Notes: a model not told the origin generated them from the letters alone. A stretch of 64,000 bases of DNA from Glycomyces algeriensis (GCF_027622855.1 NZ_JAPZVR010000007.1:18296-82295); one strand, 5' to 3'. Positions 34,262-43,103 are shown, numbered from the stretch's first letter. Numbers and translations: made by a program.

Positions 34262-35461
34262 GTGCGCCGTCCTGATGAACGCAAGCAACCGCAGGTGGCG
34301 TCCCCGCTGTTCGAGCTCTCCGCGGGCATGCGGACCACCGCCGAGCGGCGCCGCCGCGCGCAGCGGTCCCACCACTCCAGGTACGTCCGCGAGGCAGTGC
34401 CGATGCCCGAACCGGCGTTGACGACCCGGACGCCCGACCCCTGGCTGGAGTCCGCGCCCCTGCTCACGGGCATGGACGAGGTCGGCGCGGGCCTGCTCGA
34501 CTCCCTGGACGCCATGCAGCGCGTCGCAGCCTCCGCCGGCCGCGGCCCCCTGCTCATCAACGCCTCCCCCGGGACCGGCAAGACGCACCTGCTCATCCGC
34601 CGCGTCGCCTACCTCGTGCAGGAGCTGGGCGTGCCCGCCCGCCAGTGCCTGGTCCTCGCCGCCTCCGGGACCGGAGCCGCCCGCATCCGCCGCGAACTGG
34701 GCGCGCTCATCGGCCGCGAGGCCGCCTCGATCACCGTCGCCGAGTTCGACGACTTCGCCGCAGCGAGCCCGCCCGAGCTCGGGCACGTCTTCATCGACGA
34801 CCTCCCGCGCATGCCGATGCGACTGTTCCGCCAGGTCACCGAGCACCGCGGCAGCGAAGCGGACATCACCGCCACCGGCGACCCCGACTCGGCGCTGGTC
34901 AACGGCGAGCCCGCCGCGTTCGCGGCCTTCGGCGAGCAGTTCCCGCAGGCGCACGTCATGCGCCTCTCGCGCAACCACCGCAGCCCGGCCGCCGTGCTCG
35001 TCGCCGCGTCGCAGGTGATCGAGCCGATCAGCCGCGTGCCCGGCCGGCTCGTGCAGCCCGAGCGCCCCGCGCTCGAAGGCTCCGGGATCGGCCGGTACTT
35101 CGCGATCGACGCCGACGACGAGAAGCGCTTCGTCGAGGACCTCACCGACCGCCTCGCCGAGCTCGGCGTCGCCCCCGAGGAGTTCGCCGTGATCGGCCCT
35201 GACGGCGTGTCCGTCGCCGAAGCGGCCGAAGGCGAGTTCCGGGTGGTGTGCCTCACCGGGGTGACCGCCGAGGACTGGCCGAACACGGCTGCCGCCCGCC
35301 GCGCGCTGTACGTCGCGCTCGGTCGCACGCGGGATCTCGCCTACGTGAGCCACACGGGCACGGGCTCGCCCCTGCTGGCCGATGTGGACCAAGGGCTTTT
35401 CAGTCCATTCGGGATGGTCCCCCAGGACCGTTCGGGCCCTGAGCAGCCGCGACTGCTGTAA
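34262..35461 (+). CDS. Minimal UvrD-like P-loop NTPase
   Basis: 399 residues from GTG 34262. It contains the SF1 helicase nucleotide-binding elements: Walker A ASPGTGKTHLL (about 101-111), motif Ia LVLAASGTGAARIRREL, motif II VFIDDLPRM (D-D instead of the usual D-E), motif III-like ITATGDPDSAL and motif IV LSRNHRSP. It ends with a short motif VI-like ALYVALGRTRDLAYV. It lacks the 1B/2B insertions of full UvrD (over 650 residues). The first 60 residues are basic. Probably a nucleic-acid-stimulated NTPase, but helicase activity is doubtful with the altered motif II. It lies between moaD and the EspI-like gene. Confidence 0.75.
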   Translation: MRRPDERKQPQVASPLFELSAGMRTTAERRRRAQRSHHSRYVREAVPMPEPALTTRTPDPWLESAPLLTGMDEVGAGLLDSLDAMQRVAASAGRGPLLINASPGTGKTHLLIRRVAYLVQELGVPARQCLVLAASGTGAARIRRELGALIGREAASITVAEFDDFAAASPPELGHVFIDDLPRMPMRLFRQVTEHRGSEADITATGDPDSALVNGEPAAFAAFGEQFPQAHVMRLSRNHRSPAAVLVAASQVIEPISRVPGRLVQPERPALEGSGIGRYFAIDADDEKRFVEDLTDRLAELGVAPEEFAVIGPDGVSVAEAAEGEFRVVCLTGVTAEDWPNTAAARRALYVALGRTRDLAYVSHTGTGSPLLADVDQGLFSPFGMVPQDRSGPEQPRLL

Positions 35462-35571
35462 GGGCCGAGGGGGAGCCGAGCCGAGTTCCCACGCGATGAC
35501 GGGCGTATGGGCCACAATAGTCGGGTAACCGCACTCTGACGCTGAGCGCATGCGCGCACTGGGAGGCCCCG

Positions 35572-37263
35572 ATGGAGCACACCGAAGAGGACACTGTGCC
35601 TCTGCACCGGCCCGATGCTCCTGGTTGGTCGCCGTTCGCGCCGCCAGGCGCGAACCATGAGCAGAGTGCGCCGCCAGGCGTGAACCATGAGCGGAGTGCG
35701 CCGCCAGGCGCAGACCGTGGGCAAAGCATGCCGCCAGGCGCGGACCATGAGCAGAGTGCGCCGCCAGGCGCGGACCACGAGCAGAGCACGCCGCCCGGCG
35801 CAGACCATGGGCAAAGCGTGCCACCAGGCGCGAACCACGAGCAGAGCACGCCGCCCGGCGCAGACCATGAGCAGAGCACGCCGCCCGGCGCGAACCACGA
35901 GCAAAGCGCGCCGCCAAGCGTTCACTATGAGCAGAGCGCGCCGCCCAAGGTCTACGAGCAGTACTGGGCTCCGGAAGTGCACGAGCATTACCAGGCGTCT
36001 TCGGCAGTGCAAGAGCAGCTCAGCGCTCCCGAGGACGTCATGAACCAGCCGCCCGCCGCCGGTCCCGGACCGATCCGCAACGCGCGCAGCGGCGACCACG
36101 TGCCGAGCGCGCCGCCGCCGCCCGCGACCGCGATGCCCGGCGCGCAGCCCACCTACGAGTCGCCGCCCTCCCAGTACGAGGCGCCGCAGGCCCGCACCGG
36201 CGCCGACGGCTGGCCCGCCCCGCCCACGGCGTCCTCATCGGACTACCAGGTCGGCGGGCCGCCCATGTCCACCTCACCGGTCCACGTCCCGGTCCCGGTG
36301 TTCCCCGACCACGCGGGCGCGCTCGAGCGCCTCGGCGTGACCGCCGACGACTTCGCGTCCCGCCGGGTCGTGCCCCCGCGCCCGCCCGTCGCCGAGACCG
36401 GCCTGCGCGGGGCGCTCCACCGCTTCAGCCTCGGCATGATCGCCCTCCCGCCCGGCCCGCGCGAACGCGCCCGCCAGCGCGCGGTCGACACCGTGCGCCG
36501 CAATTTCGGCGGCCTGCGCCAGATCACCGTGGTCAACCCGAAGGGCGGCGCGGGCAAGACCGTCGCGGTCCTCATGCTCGCCATGACCTTCGGCCGCCAC
36601 CGCGGCGGATACGTGCTCGCCTGGGACAACAACGAGACGCAGGGGACGCTGGGCATGCGCGCCCAGCAGGACTTCCATGTCCGCACCGTCCGCGACCTGC
36701 TCCGGGACCTCGACCACTTCCGCGGCCCGACCGGCCGCATCGGCGACCTCTCGCAGTACGTGCGGGCCCAGGGCGGCGCGATGTTCGACGTGCTGGCCTC
36801 CGACGAGTCGGCGACGGCCGGGGAGATGCTCACGTCGCGGGCGTTCGGGGACCTGCGCGAGGCGGTGTCGCGCTTCTACAAGCTCATCGTGGTCGACACC
36901 GGCAACAACGTGCGGGCGGCGAACTGGCAGGCGGCGATCGACGCGACCGACCAGCTGGTGGTGACGATGTCGGCCCGCAATGACTCGGCGGAGACCGCCG
37001 CGCGGATGCTCGACCACTTGGAGCAGACCGGTCGCCGCGACCTGGTACGCGGCGCGGTGTCGGTGGTGTCGATGCCCGCCCACCGCAAGGACGTGGACCT
37101 GCCCGCGGTGCAGCGGCACTTCGCGGCCCGGACGAGGGCGGTCCTGCTCGCGCCGTACGAGAAGCTGCTCGACTCAGGCGAGCCGATCCGCTACGACTCG
37201 TTGAGCAAGGCGTCGTCGGCGGCCTGGCTGCGGATCTCGTCGTCGGTCGCCGAGGGCTTGTAG
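35572..37263 (+). CDS. EspI-like MinD-family ATPase with tandem-repeat N-terminus
   Basis: 563 residues. Residues 24-123 are ten near-identical 10-residue repeats (consensus PPGADHEQSA), then a P/Y/Q-rich linker. The C-terminal 250 residues are a MinD/ParA-type ATPase with the deviant Walker A KGGAGKT (324-330), VLAWDNNETQGTLG and LIVVDTGNNVRAANWQ. This layout, a Pro-rich disordered head on a MinD-like ATPase, is that of the ESX (type VII secretion) protein EspI, which tunes secretion to cellular ATP. No ESX core gene is adjacent; type VII-associated genes occur at 46.8-50.9 kb. Its 3' end overlaps the convergent TetR gene by 73 bp. Confidence 0.8.
   Translation: MEHTEEDTVPLHRPDAPGWSPFAPPGANHEQSAPPGVNHERSAPPGADRGQSMPPGADHEQSAPPGADHEQSTPPGADHGQSVPPGANHEQSTPPGADHEQSTPPGANHEQSAPPSVHYEQSAPPKVYEQYWAPEVHEHYQASSAVQEQLSAPEDVMNQPPAAGPGPIRNARSGDHVPSAPPPPATAMPGAQPTYESPPSQYEAPQARTGADGWPAPPTASSSDYQVGGPPMSTSPVHVPVPVFPDHAGALERLGVTADDFASRRVVPPRPPVAETGLRGALHRFSLGMIALPPGPRERARQRAVDTVRRNFGGLRQITVVNPKGGAGKTVAVLMLAMTFGRHRGGYVLAWDNNETQGTLGMRAQQDFHVRTVRDLLRDLDHFRGPTGRIGDLSQYVRAQGGAMFDVLASDESATAGEMLTSRAFGDLREAVSRFYKLIVVDTGNNVRAANWQAAIDATDQLVVTMSARNDSAETAARMLDHLEQTGRRDLVRGAVSVVSMPAHRKDVDLPAVQRHFAARTRAVLLAPYEKLLDSGEPIRYDSLSKASSAAWLRISSSVAEGL
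35641..35940 (+). repeat. Ten tandem 30 bp repeats within the EspI-like gene
   Basis: Units start every 30 bases from 35641 (CCGCCAGGCGCGAACCATGA then a 10-base end). All are in frame, so each encodes ten residues. Differences are scattered third-base and Gln/Arg, Ala/Val, Asp/Asn changes, with CCGCCA and CCGCCC variants alternating in blocks. This pattern suggests expansion by slippage or unequal crossing-over; the copy number is probably variable between strains. Confidence 0.95.
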
Positions 37264-37859
37264 CCCGCCAGCAGCCCGACGAGCCCGATCGCCGCTTCGG
37301 CGAGGCGGTGGTCGTCCTCGTCCGCGTGGCCGAGGACGAGCGCGCCCTGCACGAACACGAGGACGGTGCGGGCCAGCCGGTCGGGGTTCGTCCCGGGGTC
37401 CATTTCGCCGCGCTCGACCGCCCGTGCCAGGATCGCGGCGAGATCGCGTTCGAGTTCCGTCCAGGCCTCCTGGACGCGGCGCATCGTGGCGGGGTCGTCG
37501 GCCAGCTCCACCGCGGCGCGCACGACGAAGCCGCCTTCCTTCGAATGGCGGGCGACGACGTCGAGCAGGTCGCCCACGACCCGCGGCGCGTCCACCCGCT
37601 CGTCGTCCTTGCGCTCGAGGGCGCGAAGGGTGATCGAGCGGAGCTCCGGCTCGGTGTCCTCCCGGTAGCGGCCCAGTGCCGTGATGTAGAGCTGGTGCTT
37701 GGAGCCGAATGCGGCGTAGAGCCCGGCGCGGTTCATGCCGGTCGCCGCGACGAGGTCCGACATGGAGGTGGCGGAGAACCCGCGCTCCAGGAAGACCCGT
37801 GTCGCAGCGCGAAGAACTCTGTCCAAATCGGCGTTCTTATTTCTGCTCACGTTGTGCAC
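37191..37859 (-). CDS. TetR-family transcriptional regulator
   Basis: 222 residues. An N-terminal helix-turn-helix (RVFLERGFSATSMSDLVAATGMNRAGLYAAFGSKHQLY) precedes a variable ligand-binding domain. The start is GTG 37859; GTG 37850 is an alternative. It is transcribed away from the riboswitch region, and its last 73 bp overlap the end of the EspI-like gene on the opposite strand. A divergent target would be the cobalamin operon, but a riboswitch already controls that, so the target is uncertain. Confidence 0.85.
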   Translation of the reverse strand: MHNVSRNKNADLDRVLRAATRVFLERGFSATSMSDLVAATGMNRAGLYAAFGSKHQLYITALGRYREDTEPELRSITLRALERKDDERVDAPRVVGDLLDVVARHSKEGGFVVRAAVELADDPATMRRVQEAWTELERDLAAILARAVERGEMDPGTNPDRLARTVLVFVQGALVLGHADEDDHRLAEAAIGLVGLLAGYKPSATDDEIRSQAADDALLNES

Positions 37860-37969
37860 CGTATCGACACCCGGTGCTACGGGTCAATAACCGGAAGGCG
37901 AGAGTTCACTCGCGTGGCGCGAGTGAACGGCTGCACTGCGCGACCGGTCAGCTTGACACCCAGCGAATC

Positions 37970-38140
37970 CACCCGCGAGAATGACCCCAAACTGAACAGG
38001 CGCCAGGCGGGGGAAGTCCGGTGAAAGGCCGGCGCTGACCCGCAACGGTAGTCGCGGTCCGTCAACTCGGACAAATGCCGAGCACCCTTCTCTACGCTCG
38101 GTCCACCCGCGTGAGCCCGAATGCCCGCCGACGCCACCCG
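37970..38140 (+). promoter_or_regulatory. Cobalamin (B12) riboswitch
   Basis: The hallmark core is present: GGGGGAAGTCCGGTGAAAG followed by GGCCGGCGCTGACCCGCAACGGTAG (about 38008-38055), with the 3' element GTGAGCCCGAATGCCCGCCG at 38111-38130. Binding of adenosylcobalamin normally turns off expression of B12 uptake genes. It sits about 90 bases upstream of the proposed TTG start (38227) of a five-gene uptake operon. No terminator follows, so translational control by hiding the ribosome-binding site (AGGAAAGG, 38211-38218) is likelier. The ends are approximate. Confidence 0.92.
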
Positions 38141-38226
38141 AATTGTCAACGCCTGTCGTGGTCTACAGGCGCTTGCGGCGCCGCCGCCTGCCCGAAGACC
38201 CACTCGCTCTAGGAAAGGTCAGGCAA

Positions 38227-39546
38227 TTGCGCCACCTGCCCGCACGACTGCTGGCCGCCGCCGCGGTCGTGCCCATCACCGTCTTCGCCTCAGCCGCACC
38301 GGCTGAGGCCCAAGAGGCCCCGTTCGCGCAGCCCGCCCAGGCCGCCGCGTCCTGGCTCGTCGCCCAGTCCGACGGCACGTCCTGGAACAGCCAGGACATC
38401 TCGTCCTCCCTCGACGCCGTCATCGCCCTGGAAGCCGCCCGCGTCGGCGGCGACCAGGTGCAGGCCACCCTCGAATGGCTGAACAGCAACGAGGTCCTCA
38501 CCCCCTACGTGCTCCCCACGCCCGACGGCGCGACCGAGCCCGCCCTGAACGCCGGCGCCGCCGGCAAGGTCATGTACACCGTCGCCACCGCCGGCGGCGA
38601 CCCGGCCAACTTCGCCGAGATCAGCCTCGCCGCCGAGGTCACCGCCTCGCAGACCGCGACCGGCACCTACGGCGACGGCACCGCCGCGTCCACCGCCTGG
38701 GCCGTGCTCGGCCTCTCCCGCACCGACACCCCCGCGGGTGCCGAGGCCGCGGCCGGCCTCGCCGCCATCCAATGCCCGGACGGCGGGTTCAACTTCATGG
38801 ACGTCGACGGCGGCGACGACTGCGTCTCCGACCCCGACACCACCGGCCTGGTCGCCTCGGCGCTGGCCACGCTCGGCGACCCCGGTTCGGCTCCGCTGAC
38901 CTCCGCGATCGAATGGCTCGAGGGCGCGCAGGCCGAGAGCGGCGGGTTCGACAACGGCTTCGGCGAGAACGCGAACTCGACCGCGATGGCCGCGCAGGCG
39001 TTCCTCGCGGCCGACCGGGTCGACGCCGCCGAGCGGGCCGTCGCGTTCCTGATCACGCTGCAGTACGGCTGCACCGGCGAAGAGCCGGGCGCGATCATGT
39101 ACACGAACCCCGAGAGCGGGGACTTCGTGGAGGTCTCGCGTCTGCTCGCCACTGCGCAGGCGATCGTCCCGATCGCGGGCCAGGACCTCGCGAACCTGGA
39201 CGCCACGGGCATCGAAGCCTCGGTGCCGGGCACCGGCTGCGAGAGCGCCGACGCCGGTGACGAGGGCACTGGCGAGGGCACTGGCGAGGCCAGCGCCGAT
39301 GGTGACGACGAGGGTTCGGCCTCGTGGCTGCCCTGGGTGATCGGTGCCGCCGTGGTGGTGCTCGCCGCCCTGATCATCGGTTTCGCCCTGAAGTCGCGTC
39401 GCGGTAGCAAGGCCGACGCCGCCGCGGCCCCCGCCGCTGACGAGACCCCTGCTGACGAGCCGAAGGGCGAGTCCGGCAAGGGCGCGGTCGGACCGAACGA
39501 CGAGTCCGCCGAACCGACTGCGGACGACGACACCGACAAGCAATAG
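38227..39546 (+). CDS. Exported alpha/alpha-barrel protein, transcobalamin alpha-domain-like
   Basis: 439 residues from TTG 38227, with AGGAAAGG eight bases upstream and a perfect signal peptide (basic start, LLAAAAVVPITVFASAAPAEA, cleavage before QEA). The mature part has repeated prenyltransferase/squalene-cyclase-type helical units (AAASWLVAQSDGTSW, GTYGDGTAASTAWAVLGL, DPDTTGLVASALATLG, SGGFDNGFGENANSTAMAAQAFL), the same alpha6/alpha6 barrel fold as the cobalamin-binding domain of intrinsic factor and transcobalamin. A transmembrane helix (about 367-388) and a charged cytoplasmic tail follow. First gene after the B12 riboswitch, so it probably captures cobalamin at the cell surface for the ECF transporter. 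Confidence 0.82.
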   Translation: MRHLPARLLAAAAVVPITVFASAAPAEAQEAPFAQPAQAAASWLVAQSDGTSWNSQDISSSLDAVIALEAARVGGDQVQATLEWLNSNEVLTPYVLPTPDGATEPALNAGAAGKVMYTVATAGGDPANFAEISLAAEVTASQTATGTYGDGTAASTAWAVLGLSRTDTPAGAEAAAGLAAIQCPDGGFNFMDVDGGDDCVSDPDTTGLVASALATLGDPGSAPLTSAIEWLEGAQAESGGFDNGFGENANSTAMAAQAFLAADRVDAAERAVAFLITLQYGCTGEEPGAIMYTNPESGDFVEVSRLLATAQAIVPIAGQDLANLDATGIEASVPGTGCESADAGDEGTGEGTGEASADGDDEGSASWLPWVIGAAVVVLAALIIGFALKSRRGSKADAAAAPAADETPADEPKGESGKGAVGPNDESAEPTADDDTDKQ

Positions 39547-39553
39547 TCGGCAC

Positions 39554-40285
39554 GTGTCCCGAAGCGAGCAGCGGGGGGGGGGCGGCCCCCCCCCCCCCCG
39601 CGGGGGGCCGCGGCCCCCCCCCCCCCCCCAAACCGCCCCGCCCGGGCCCCCCCCCCCCCCCCGCCCCCCCCCCCCCCCCCACCCCGCCGGCCGCTGCCTG
39701 CGCGCTCACCTCCACACATTCGCGGCCGCGCTCCTCACCTCGCTCTTCGCCGTCACGGTCCCGACCTCACCCGCCTTCGCGGAGTCCGGATGCACTGAGG
39801 TGACCGTCGTGGTCGACTTCGGTGCGCTCGCGGCCGCCGACGCCGCCGAGCCGGCCACGGGCTGTGCCGCCGATCCGTCGAACGGTCTGGACGCGCTCGC
39901 GCAGGCCGGGTTCTCCGTCACCGAGGTGGCCTCGATCCGCGGCATGGTCTGCCGGATCGACGAGCTGCCTGAGAGCACTTGCGGCGCAGCGCCTCCCGCG
40001 AAGGAGTACTGGTCGTACTGGCACGCCGAGCCCGGCGCCGCCGAATGGTCGTACTCGCCCGTCGGCGGCGCGGACTCGCGCCCCGAAGCGGGCGATGTCG
40101 AAGGCTGGTCCTTCGGCGACGGATCCGCACCCGGCCTCTCGCCCGCCGATGCCGCCGCCGCGACCGAAGGCGCCGAGGCCGAAGCGCCCGAAGAACGTTC
40201 CTACACGTGGCTGTTCGCCGTCGCCGCGCTCGCGGTCATCGCCGGGCTCGTGGTCTGGCGCGTGCGCCGCGACCGGCGCGCGTGA
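39554..40285 (+). CDS. Exported DUF4430-like protein, transcobalamin beta-domain-like (start disturbed)
   Basis: From about 39690 the frame is normal: an export signal (LRAHLHTFAAALLTSLFAV...PAFA), then about 120 residues with the pattern of DUF4430 (VTVVVDFGAL; NGLDALAQAGFSVTEV; VCRIDELP; KEYWSYWHAEP; GDVEGWSFGDG) and a C-terminal anchor helix (WLFAVAALAVIAGLVVW). DUF4430 is the family of the beta domain of transcobalamin, which closes over bound B12. The poly-C/G run at 39573-39682 interrupts the beginning, so the true N-terminus is unknown; GTG 39554, 7 bp after the previous stop, is a plausible start. Its stop overlaps the ecfT start. Confidence 0.75.
   Translation: MSRSEQRGGGGPPPPRGGPRPPPPPQTAPPGPPPPPRPPPPPHPAGRCLRAHLHTFAAALLTSLFAVTVPTSPAFAESGCTEVTVVVDFGALAAADAAEPATGCAADPSNGLDALAQAGFSVTEVASIRGMVCRIDELPESTCGAAPPAKEYWSYWHAEPGAAEWSYSPVGGADSRPEAGDVEGWSFGDGSAPGLSPADAAAATEGAEAEAPEERSYTWLFAVAALAVIAGLVVWRVRRDRRA
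39573..39682. other. Poly-C/poly-G run, probable assembly artefact
   Basis: About 110 bases almost entirely of C with blocks of G, placed inside an otherwise ordinary gene. Translated, it gives an implausible G/P string before the signal peptide. The pattern resembles the run at 1-81. Poly-G from two-colour sequencing or unresolved homopolymer consensus would explain both. The true length and sequence cannot be known from this window. Confidence 0.75.
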
Positions 40286-41424
40286 GCGGGCCCAGCGGCA
40301 TGCCTACCCCAGCCGACACCACGATCCGGCCCCGCACCGCGCTGAAAGCCGCCCGCCACACCACCCACCCCGTGGCCTGGTGGGGCTGGGCGCTGCTCCT
40401 CGCCACCGCCGCCGGGCGCACCGCGAACCCGTGGCTCCTCCTCCTGATCGTCGCGGTCGCGGGCCTGGTCGTCACCTGGTGCCGCGGCTCAGAGCCATGG
40501 TCGGGCGCGTACCGGGTCTTCCTCGTCATCGGCCTCAGTGCGATCGCGGTCCGCATGGCGTTCTACATCGTCTTCGGCGGCTCCGACGGCCCCACCGTCC
40601 TCTTCTCCCTCCCCTCCGCGACGCTTCCCGAATGGGCCGCGGGCTTCCGGCTCGGCGGCGATGTGACCGCCGAAGGCGCACTCGCCGCCGCTTACGACGG
40701 GCTGCGCCTCGCCACCCTCCTCGTCTGCGTCGGCGCGGCGAACGCCCTCGCGAGCCCCCGACGCCTCCTCCGCTCGGTACCGGCCGCGCTGTACGAAGTG
40801 AGCGTCGCGGTCGTCGTCGCGCTCTCCGTCGCGCCCCAGCTCGTCGAGAGCGTAGGACGCGTCCGGCGCGCAAGAGCGTTGCGCGGCAACACGAGTCGCA
40901 CCCCGGCGAACCTCATGCGCACGGTCGTCTCGCCGGTGCTGCACGACGCGCTCGACCGCTCCCTCGCCCTCGCCGCCGCCATGGCCTCGCGCGGGTACGG
41001 CCGATCCGCGGGCATCCCCGTCCCGGCCCGCCGCGCCACCAGCGCCGCACTCCTCATTGGACTCATCGGACTCTGCGCCGGCGCGTACGCCCTCCTGAGC
41101 GCCGCAACACCGGCCCCGCTCGCCTGGACCACCGTCGCCTGCAGCGCGGCCGTATCGGCCTTCGGGATCGCGTTCGCCTCCAAGAGGGTCCCGCACACCC
41201 GGTACCGGCCGGACCGCTTCGGCTGGCGCGACTGGGCGATCGTCGCCTCGGGCGCCGCGGCCGTCGTCGGGACCGTCCTCAGTGGCATCCTTGAGCCGGC
41301 CGCGCTGTGGCCGGCCACGAACCCGCTCGCGGTGCCCGACCTGCCGATGTGGGCCGCGGGCGGCATCCTCCTCGCCACCGCGCCCGCACTGCTCGCGCCG
41401 TCCTCAAGAGGAGGAACACCATGA
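40282..41424 (+). CDS. cbrV: ECF transporter T component (cobalamin)
   Basis: About 380 residues. Several transmembrane helices and the two Ala-Arg-Gly coupling motifs of EcfT proteins (ARALRGN at about 196; AMASRGYGR at about 233), whose cytoplasmic helices engage the ATPases. The start is GTG 40282 (4 bp overlap with the previous gene) or ATG 40300. Between the DUF4430-like gene and the ATPase gene and overlapping both, it is part of one coupled operon. The symbol, by analogy with the riboswitch-controlled CbrTUV transporters, is tentative. Confidence 0.85.
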   Translation: MSGPSGMPTPADTTIRPRTALKAARHTTHPVAWWGWALLLATAAGRTANPWLLLLIVAVAGLVVTWCRGSEPWSGAYRVFLVIGLSAIAVRMAFYIVFGGSDGPTVLFSLPSATLPEWAAGFRLGGDVTAEGALAAAYDGLRLATLLVCVGAANALASPRRLLRSVPAALYEVSVAVVVALSVAPQLVESVGRVRRARALRGNTSRTPANLMRTVVSPVLHDALDRSLALAAAMASRGYGRSAGIPVPARRATSAALLIGLIGLCAGAYALLSAATPAPLAWTTVACSAAVSAFGIAFASKRVPHTRYRPDRFGWRDWAIVASGAAAVVGTVLSGILEPAALWPATNPLAVPDLPMWAAGGILLATAPALLAPSSRGGTP

Positions 41425-43103
41425 ACCCCGGCGGGATCGCCTTCGACCGCGTCACCTTCACCTACACGGGCAGGCCCGTCCTCGACGGCGTCTCCTTCGA
41501 CCTCCCCGAGGGCGAGTTCTGCCTGCTCGTGGGGCCCACCGGCGCGGGCAAGTCGACGCTCCTCAAGGCGGTGAACGGCCTCGTCCCGAACTTCACCGGC
41601 GGCACCATGACCGGCCGGATCACCGTGGCGGGCAGGGAGGTCCGCGGCTCGACGCCCGCCGACCTGGCCGACCTCGTCGGCTACGTGGGCCAGGACCCGT
41701 TGGCGGGCTTCGTGACCGACGAGGTCGAACGCGAGCTCGCCTACACTGCCGAGCAACTCGGCGTCGACCCGGCGGCGATGCGCAAGCGCGTCACCGAGAT
41801 CGTGGATCTCCTGGGCCTCGCCGACGTGCGCGACCGCGACCTCGCCGCCCTCTCCTCCGGCCAGCGCCAACGGGTCGCGATCGGCGCGGCCCTCGTCGCC
41901 GGGCCTGCCGCGCTCGTCCTGGACGAGCCGACCTCCGCGCTCGACCCGACCGCGGCCGACGAAGTCCTCTCGGCGCTGCACCGGCTCGTGCACGACCTCG
42001 GCGTCACCGTGCTGCTCGCCGAGCACCGGCTCGAGCGCGTCGCCCAGTACGCCGACTCCGCGCTGCTCCTCAACGGCGGCAAGGTGACCGCAGGGCCCGT
42101 GGGCGAGGTCCTGGGCGCGTCGCCGATCGCCCCGCCTGTGGTGGAACTCGGCCGCCTCGCCGGCTGGCCGGGCCCGCCGGTGACGATCCGCGAGGCCAGA
42201 CGGCACGCCGCCGGCCTGCGCGAGTCCCTGGCCGGGCACCGCCCGACGCCGGTCGTCGACGCCGCGCCCGGCCGCCGCAAGAGCGCGCCGACCGAGGCCG
42301 GTCCGCCGCTCCTCGAAGCCCGCGGTGTCCGCGTCGAGTACCCCGGCGGGGTCCGGGCCGTGAACGGGATCGACCTCGTGGCCGGGCGCTGCGAGCGCAT
42401 CGCCGTCATGGGCCGCAACGGCTCCGGCAAGTCGAGTCTGCTCTGGGCGCTGCAAGGGACCGGGAAGCGCTCGGGCGGCACGGTCGCGATCGGCGGCGCC
42501 GATCCTGCGGCGCACAAGCCCGCCGACCGTCGGACGCTCGCCGGTCTCGTCCCGGCCGAGCCAGCCGACCTCCTGTACGCGGAGACCGTTGCGGCCGAAT
42601 GCGAGGGCGCCGACGAGGACGGCCGCGTCCCGTCAGGCACTTGCGCGAAGATCCTCGCCGACCTGGTGGAGGGCATCGACGAGAACGCGCACCCGCGCGA
42701 CCTCTCCGAAGGCCAGCGCCTCGCGCTCGCCCTGGCCGTGACCCTCACGGCCGCACCGCCGCTGCTGCTGCTCGACGAGCCGACCCGCGGCCTGGACTAT
42801 CCGGCGAAGGAGGCGCTCGCCGCGCGCCTGGGCACGCTCGCCGATGCCGGTCACTGCGTGGTCGTGTCGACCCATGACGTGGAGTTCTGCGCGGAGTTCG
42901 CGAGCCGCGTCGTGATCCTCTCCGATGGCGAGGTGGTGGCGGACGGCCCTGCTCGCCAGATCGTCGCCGCATCGCCGATGTTCGCCCCGCAGGTCGAGAA
43001 GGTCCTGCCGGGCTGGCTGACGGTGGCGGAAGTGGCGGAGGCCCTGGGCCGAAGCGGCGAAGGCGCGGCCGACAGCGGGACGAGCGATGACGACGGAGCC
43101 TGA
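41421..43103 (+). CDS. cbrU: ECF transporter fused double ATPase (A component)
   Basis: 560 residues with two ABC domains in one chain. Domain 1: Walker A GPTGAGKST (38-46), Q-loop YVGQDPLAG, signature LSSGQRQR, Walker B ALVLDEPTSALD. Domain 2: Walker A GRNGSGKSS (about 331-339), signature LSEGQRLALALA, Walker B LLLLDEPTRGLD. Such fusions replace the separate EcfA1/EcfA2 ATPases. It powers B12 uptake with the T and S subunits. ATG 41421 overlaps the ecfT stop by 4 bp. The symbol is tentative. Confidence 0.92.
   Translation: MNPGGIAFDRVTFTYTGRPVLDGVSFDLPEGEFCLLVGPTGAGKSTLLKAVNGLVPNFTGGTMTGRITVAGREVRGSTPADLADLVGYVGQDPLAGFVTDEVERELAYTAEQLGVDPAAMRKRVTEIVDLLGLADVRDRDLAALSSGQRQRVAIGAALVAGPAALVLDEPTSALDPTAADEVLSALHRLVHDLGVTVLLAEHRLERVAQYADSALLLNGGKVTAGPVGEVLGASPIAPPVVELGRLAGWPGPPVTIREARRHAAGLRESLAGHRPTPVVDAAPGRRKSAPTEAGPPLLEARGVRVEYPGGVRAVNGIDLVAGRCERIAVMGRNGSGKSSLLWALQGTGKRSGGTVAIGGADPAAHKPADRRTLAGLVPAEPADLLYAETVAAECEGADEDGRVPSGTCAKILADLVEGIDENAHPRDLSEGQRLALALAVTLTAAPPLLLLDEPTRGLDYPAKEALAARLGTLADAGHCVVVSTHDVEFCAEFASRVVILSDGEVVADGPARQIVAASPMFAPQVEKVLPGWLTVAEVAEALGRSGEGAADSGTSDDDGA

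Noticed and set aside
35641-35940. CRISPR-like array of 30 bp repeats
   Set aside because: There are no spacers: the units abut, are in frame, encode a peptide repeat and vary gradually. No cas gene is nearby.
37191-38140. TetR control of the cobalamin operon
   Set aside because: No operator-like palindrome was found between the regulator and the riboswitch, and the riboswitch is sufficient to explain regulation.
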